A stretch of DNA of 7,973 nt from an uncultured Eubacteriales bacterium (GTDB lineage: Bacteria > Bacillota > Clostridia > Peptostreptococcales > Anaerovoracaceae). The position numbers were made by a program, and so were the translations under genes. Positions 5,384 through 7,973 of this stretch are shown in pieces. The notes under the pieces are model-generated. The model saw only the letters and a list, made by a program, of their open reading frames with translations. It was not told the origin of the DNA and searched no databases. The stretch spans positions 1-7,973 of the forward strand of contig UQMQ01000107.1 of the NCBI GenBank assembly GCA_900542245.1, given 5' to 3'. Numbering within the stretch: position 1 is the first letter of the stretch; each line of letters begins with the position of its first letter.

Positions 5384-6346
5384 ATGGGTTTGATTGTAGA
5401 AAAAATCGTATCTATATTTTTAATTATGGCGGTCGGCTTTATTGCGAACCGTACCGGCGTTCTTCCGCGCGAGGGGAACAAATTCTTGACCAACTTACTG
5501 ATCAAGGTTATCGCGCCCTGTATGATCTTCTCATCGATCACTTCCAAAGAATTGACCGACGACACCTTTGCCGCGACGCTTTACACCTTACTCGGCGCCG
5601 CGCTCTTTTCGGTTTGTGCGGCAGTACTGGGCTGGGTGCTTTGCAAGTATCTGCTTCGCGTTTCTCCGCTGGAGGACGTCGGCGTTTATGCCTTTGTCTT
5701 TGCCTCGCTCAACAGCGGATTCATGGGCTTTCCGATCACACTGGCCCTCTTCGGTCAGGATATTCTGTACTTCATGGTCGTGCACAATATCACACTAACG
5801 CTCTATTTGTACACATTAGGCCCGATCATCCTGTCGATGGGTTCGCAGGGTCTGCAGAAGCAAAGCGCGTTCGATCTCCGCTCGGTGCTCGCTTCCCTCT
5901 TGAATATCAATACGATCGTTGCGTTCGTCAGCATCATCCTGCTGTTTGCCGGTCTGCATCTGCCTGCGTTGCTCTTTGAGTCGATCGAGACCATCGGCGA
6001 CGCGACCGTTCCGATTTCCATGCTGCTCGTTGGCGTGCAGCTCGGAGAGAGCAATCCGCTCAAGATCATAAAGAACGGCAAACTCGTCGCGATTTCTGTC
6101 CTCAAGATGCTCCTGCTTCCGGTTTTGACCTTTCTGGCAGTCAACTGGCTGCCGATCCTGCCGGAGGTAAAATTGTGCATGACGTTTGCGGCAGTCTTTC
6201 CGGGCGCGGTAGCAGCCGTTCCGGTCGTTGCTATCGAAGGAAAAAATTCACTGACCTGCGCCGAAATGGTAGCCTTTACGACTTTCTTGTCCGTCGCGAC
6301 CGTACCGTTATTCGCAGCATTCCTGATGCACTGGTACGGTTTCTGA
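5384..6346 (+). CDS. AEC-family (auxin efflux carrier-like) membrane transporter
   Basis: This 320-residue integral membrane protein belongs to the AEC family (Pfam Mem_trans), whose bacterial members include malate permeases. Ten hydrophobic segments can be read, roughly 5-22, 36-52, 63-88, 98-120, 127-150, 166-190, 203-220, 233-254, 263-283 and 297-316. Two five-helix halves flank a central loop (151-165). Family motifs are LNSGFMGFPI (109-118) in the fourth helix and TVPISMLLVGVQLGE (208-222) in the second half, and length is normal. The ATG is preceded only by AAAGG 14 bases away, so initiation may be inefficient; no better start is seen. It is divergent from the pot operon across a 275-bp control region and convergent with the CoA-transferase. 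The substrate is unknown: a carboxylate is the usual guess for the family, and the pairing with polyamine genes leaves other options open. Confidence 0.88.
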   Translation: MGLIVEKIVSIFLIMAVGFIANRTGVLPREGNKFLTNLLIKVIAPCMIFSSITSKELTDDTFAATLYTLLGAALFSVCAAVLGWVLCKYLLRVSPLEDVGVYAFVFASLNSGFMGFPITLALFGQDILYFMVVHNITLTLYLYTLGPIILSMGSQGLQKQSAFDLRSVLASLLNINTIVAFVSIILLFAGLHLPALLFESIETIGDATVPISMLLVGVQLGESNPLKIIKNGKLVAISVLKMLLLPVLTFLAVNWLPILPEVKLCMTFAAVFPGAVAAVPVVAIEGKNSLTCAEMVAFTTFLSVATVPLFAAFLMHWYGF

Positions 6347-6378
6347 GACCGCTGTGCAGTGCGCCGCCGAGCGCATCC

Positions 6379-6422
6379 AAAAAATCACCCCGGTCCATTC
6401 CACATGAATCGGGGTGATTTTT
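6379..6422. terminator. Bidirectional rho-independent terminator
   Basis: Arms AAAATCACCCCG and CGGGGTGATTTT pair over at least 12 bp around a 17-base loop. A T-rich tail follows on the plus strand (6418-6426) and a T run on the minus strand (complement of 6379-6384). It lies 32 bases past the AEC stop and 28 bases past the CoA-transferase stop, so it serves both convergent genes. Confidence 0.88.
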
Positions 6423-6450
6423 ATTTAAGGATGCATTTATAGGAAATCAG

Positions 6451-7767
6451 TTAGAAATAAATTCTGCCTGCTTCTCTCTGATATTGTTCGAAGTCCTTTC
6501 TGAGCTGATCTCTGAACTTCGGATGCGCGATGTTGATCAGCGCCTCTGCTCTCTGGTTGATGGACTTGCCGAACAGATCCGCGATACCGTATTCCGTAAC
6601 GACATAGTGCACTTCATTTCTGGTCGTGGTGACCGGTGTGCCCGGCTTCAGACCTGCGACGATACGGGAAATCGTGTCATTCTTTGCCGTAGACGGCAGC
6701 GCAATGATCGGCTTTCCGTTTTTGGACTGCTCTGCGCCTCTGAGGAAATCCTGCTGTCCGCCGACACCGGAGAACATCTTGCTGCCAACGGAATCTGCAA
6801 CGACCTGACCCATCAGATCCACTTCGAGTGCGGAGTTGATCGCTACCACGTTATCATTCTGGGCGATGATGCCGACATTATTCGTGTAGTCGACCGGCAT
6901 CAGCTGGATCATCGGGTTATTGTCCACAAATTTATATAAGTCTTTCGTCCCCTGTACAAAGGTCGCAACGATCTTGCCTTTATCAATCTGCTTCGCCTGT
7001 CCGTTGACCACGCCCTTCTTGACCAGTGGAATCAAATTGTCGGAGAATACCTCAGTATGAATACCTAAATCTTTTTTATGTTCGAGGAACTTCAGGATCG
7101 CATTCGGCACCTTGCCCTGTCCCATCTGCAGGCACGCGCCGTCTTCGATCAGCGTCGAAATGTGGTAGCCGATTTTTTCGGAAACCGGATCATCACTGGT
7201 GATGAACGGCAGCTCGTAAATGTCCTCGTCATATTCCACGAAATAATCGATATCTGTAACCTTGATTTTGGTCTGTCCGCAAAGGTGCGGCATATTCTTA
7301 TTGACCTGCGCGATGGTGATCCTTGCAAGCTTCACGATCTCTGCTGTCTGGTCGCAGGAGGTTCCCATGTTGACATAGCCGTCTTCATCCGGCGGTGTTA
7401 CCTGAATCAGACCGACATCAACAGGCACCGCATGCTGTCTCATCGCGACTGGCTGCGCATAGAAATGGATTGGAATCGTTTCTCCTCTGCCCTCCTGCAA
7501 ACATTTTCTGTTGTTCGCGCCGTAGAAGAAAGAGTTGATCACAAAATGCTTGTAGCAATCCTCTGCTGCATAAGGTGCATCACCGATATTCAAACCCTGC
7601 AGAATGCCTACATTATGAAAACGGTCTTTCATCTCTACCATCTTGTAAGTTAAATATTTCGGCTCTGCTGCCGCATGCGAAGGCATTACCATTTCACCGT
7701 CTCTAATCTGGCTGAGCGCCTCTTCTGCTGTGACAACTCTGCTTTTATAATACTCTTTCCAATCCAT
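6451..7767 (-). CDS. Acetyl-CoA hydrolase/transferase family CoA-transferase (butyrate or 4-hydroxybutyrate type)
   Basis: This 438-residue cytoplasmic enzyme moves CoA between acyl-CoA and an acid, usually acetate, via a glutamyl-CoA thioester. The catalytic glutamate is E239 in GIHTEVFSD (235-243), matching the position reported for 4-hydroxybutyrate CoA-transferase of Clostridium aminobutyricum (also about 438 residues; Glu238, from memory). Other family marks are QVTPPDEDGYVNMG (122-135), the CoA-binding LQMGQGKVPNA (213-223), NSALEVDLMGQV (311-322) and GVGGQQDF (334-341). The protein looks full length. Butyryl-CoA:acetate, 4-hydroxybutyrate and propionate enzymes cannot be told apart here by eye. 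The ATG at 7767 has AAAGGA 12 bases upstream. It is a single-gene unit ending at the shared terminator, with a sigma-54-type promoter upstream. A role in fermentative acid production, or in breakdown of 4-aminobutyrate derived from polyamines, is inference. Confidence 0.9.
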   Translation of the reverse strand: MDWKEYYKSRVVTAEEALSQIRDGEMVMPSHAAAEPKYLTYKMVEMKDRFHNVGILQGLNIGDAPYAAEDCYKHFVINSFFYGANNRKCLQEGRGETIPIHFYAQPVAMRQHAVPVDVGLIQVTPPDEDGYVNMGTSCDQTAEIVKLARITIAQVNKNMPHLCGQTKIKVTDIDYFVEYDEDIYELPFITSDDPVSEKIGYHISTLIEDGACLQMGQGKVPNAILKFLEHKKDLGIHTEVFSDNLIPLVKKGVVNGQAKQIDKGKIVATFVQGTKDLYKFVDNNPMIQLMPVDYTNNVGIIAQNDNVVAINSALEVDLMGQVVADSVGSKMFSGVGGQQDFLRGAEQSKNGKPIIALPSTAKNDTISRIVAGLKPGTPVTTTRNEVHYVVTEYGIADLFGKSINQRAEALINIAHPKFRDQLRKDFEQYQREAGRIYF

Positions 7768-7840
7768 GTTTTATTTTTGTCCTTTCTCTTTGGTTTTCGA
7801 CATCTGTCTCAAACAGAATTCTCTTTTGTCTATTCTTATA

Positions 7841-7857
7841 TGCATGAATCGTGCCAA
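7841..7857 (-). promoter_or_regulatory. Sigma-54 (-24/-12) promoter of the CoA-transferase
   Basis: The minus strand reads TTGGCACGATTCATGCA (7857 down to 7841). The -24 element TGGCAC (7851-7856), five bases, then ATGCA (7841-7845) differs from the consensus TGGCAC-N5-TTGCA at one position, with the GG and GC doublets correctly spaced. Transcription would start near 7830, leaving a leader of about 62 bases. An overlapping sigma-A -10 (TATAAG) has no matching -35. Confidence 0.65.
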
Positions 7858-7924
7858 AAGATACGACCCAACAAAGTATTGATTTTTCAAGCTTTTTTAC
7901 GTGGTGCCATCGCTGATTTTGCCG

Positions 7925-7965
7925 GATGTGAGATGCATCACATAAGAACGATGCATTTTCACATC
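7925..7965. promoter_or_regulatory. Symmetrical upstream activator-like site for the CoA-transferase
   Basis: The arms are GATGTGAGATGCAT (7925-7938) and ATGCATTTTCACATC (7951-7965), inverted copies differing by one substitution and one extra base, with a 12-base spacer. On the minus strand the same region also reads as two direct copies of ATGTGA followed by TGCATC, one with AAA in between. Its centre is about 115 bp upstream of the predicted sigma-54 start, the usual distance for an enhancer-binding protein. The part at 7927-7942 is also a perfect TGTGA-N6-TCACA Crp/Fnr-type palindrome. Rest of 7768-7973: AT-rich, no gene seen. Confidence 0.5.
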
Positions 7966-7973
7966 GCTCGCGC

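Overview
This looks like chromosomal DNA of an anaerobic, GC-moderate member of the Bacillota (Clostridia-like). The reasons are an XRE-cupin regulator leading a pot operon whose permease and binding protein are fused, strong AGGAGG-type ribosome binding sites, sigma-A promoters of the TTGACA/TATAAT kind, a butyrate/4-hydroxybutyrate-type CoA-transferase, and an Rpn-family (PD-(D/E)XK) remnant of a sort common in gut Clostridia. I cannot assign a genus.

Layout. Positions 1-794 are an AT-rich accessory patch. It holds a broken Rpn-family gene (159-605, minus strand) lying between two copies of a 93-bp direct repeat (52-144 and 656-748, 604 bp apart). Each repeat is followed, in the minus direction, by a promoter at exactly the same offset, so the patch looks like one unit of a tandem array that continues past the left edge. 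The remnant keeps an internal ribosome binding site and ATG that could still produce a 54-residue C-terminal protein.

Positions 753-5277 (minus strand) are a complete polyamine-uptake operon: promoter, XRE-cupin regulator, potA (ATPase), potB (permease), potCD (permease fused to its membrane-anchored substrate-binding domain), terminator. Genes are 8 and 32 bases apart or overlap by 4 bases. Just downstream of the promoter's expected start lie two operator-like elements 22 bp apart, and a perfect inverted repeat covers the -35 box, as expected for an autoregulated switch.

From 5384 to 6346 a plus-strand AEC-family carrier is transcribed divergently from the pot operon. From 6451 to 7767 a minus-strand CoA-transferase converges on it, and the two share a bidirectional terminator (6379-6422). 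The CoA-transferase is preceded by a close match to a sigma-54 (-24/-12) promoter and, about 95-135 bp further upstream, by a long symmetrical element suited to an enhancer-binding protein.

Functionally, the regulator probably senses polyamine status and sets PotABCD expression. The AEC carrier could move a small carboxylate or related anion. The CoA-transferase swaps CoA between acetate and a short-chain acid and appears to answer to a separate sigma-54 signal. A link between polyamine uptake and the acid-metabolism genes is possible but rests only on proximity.
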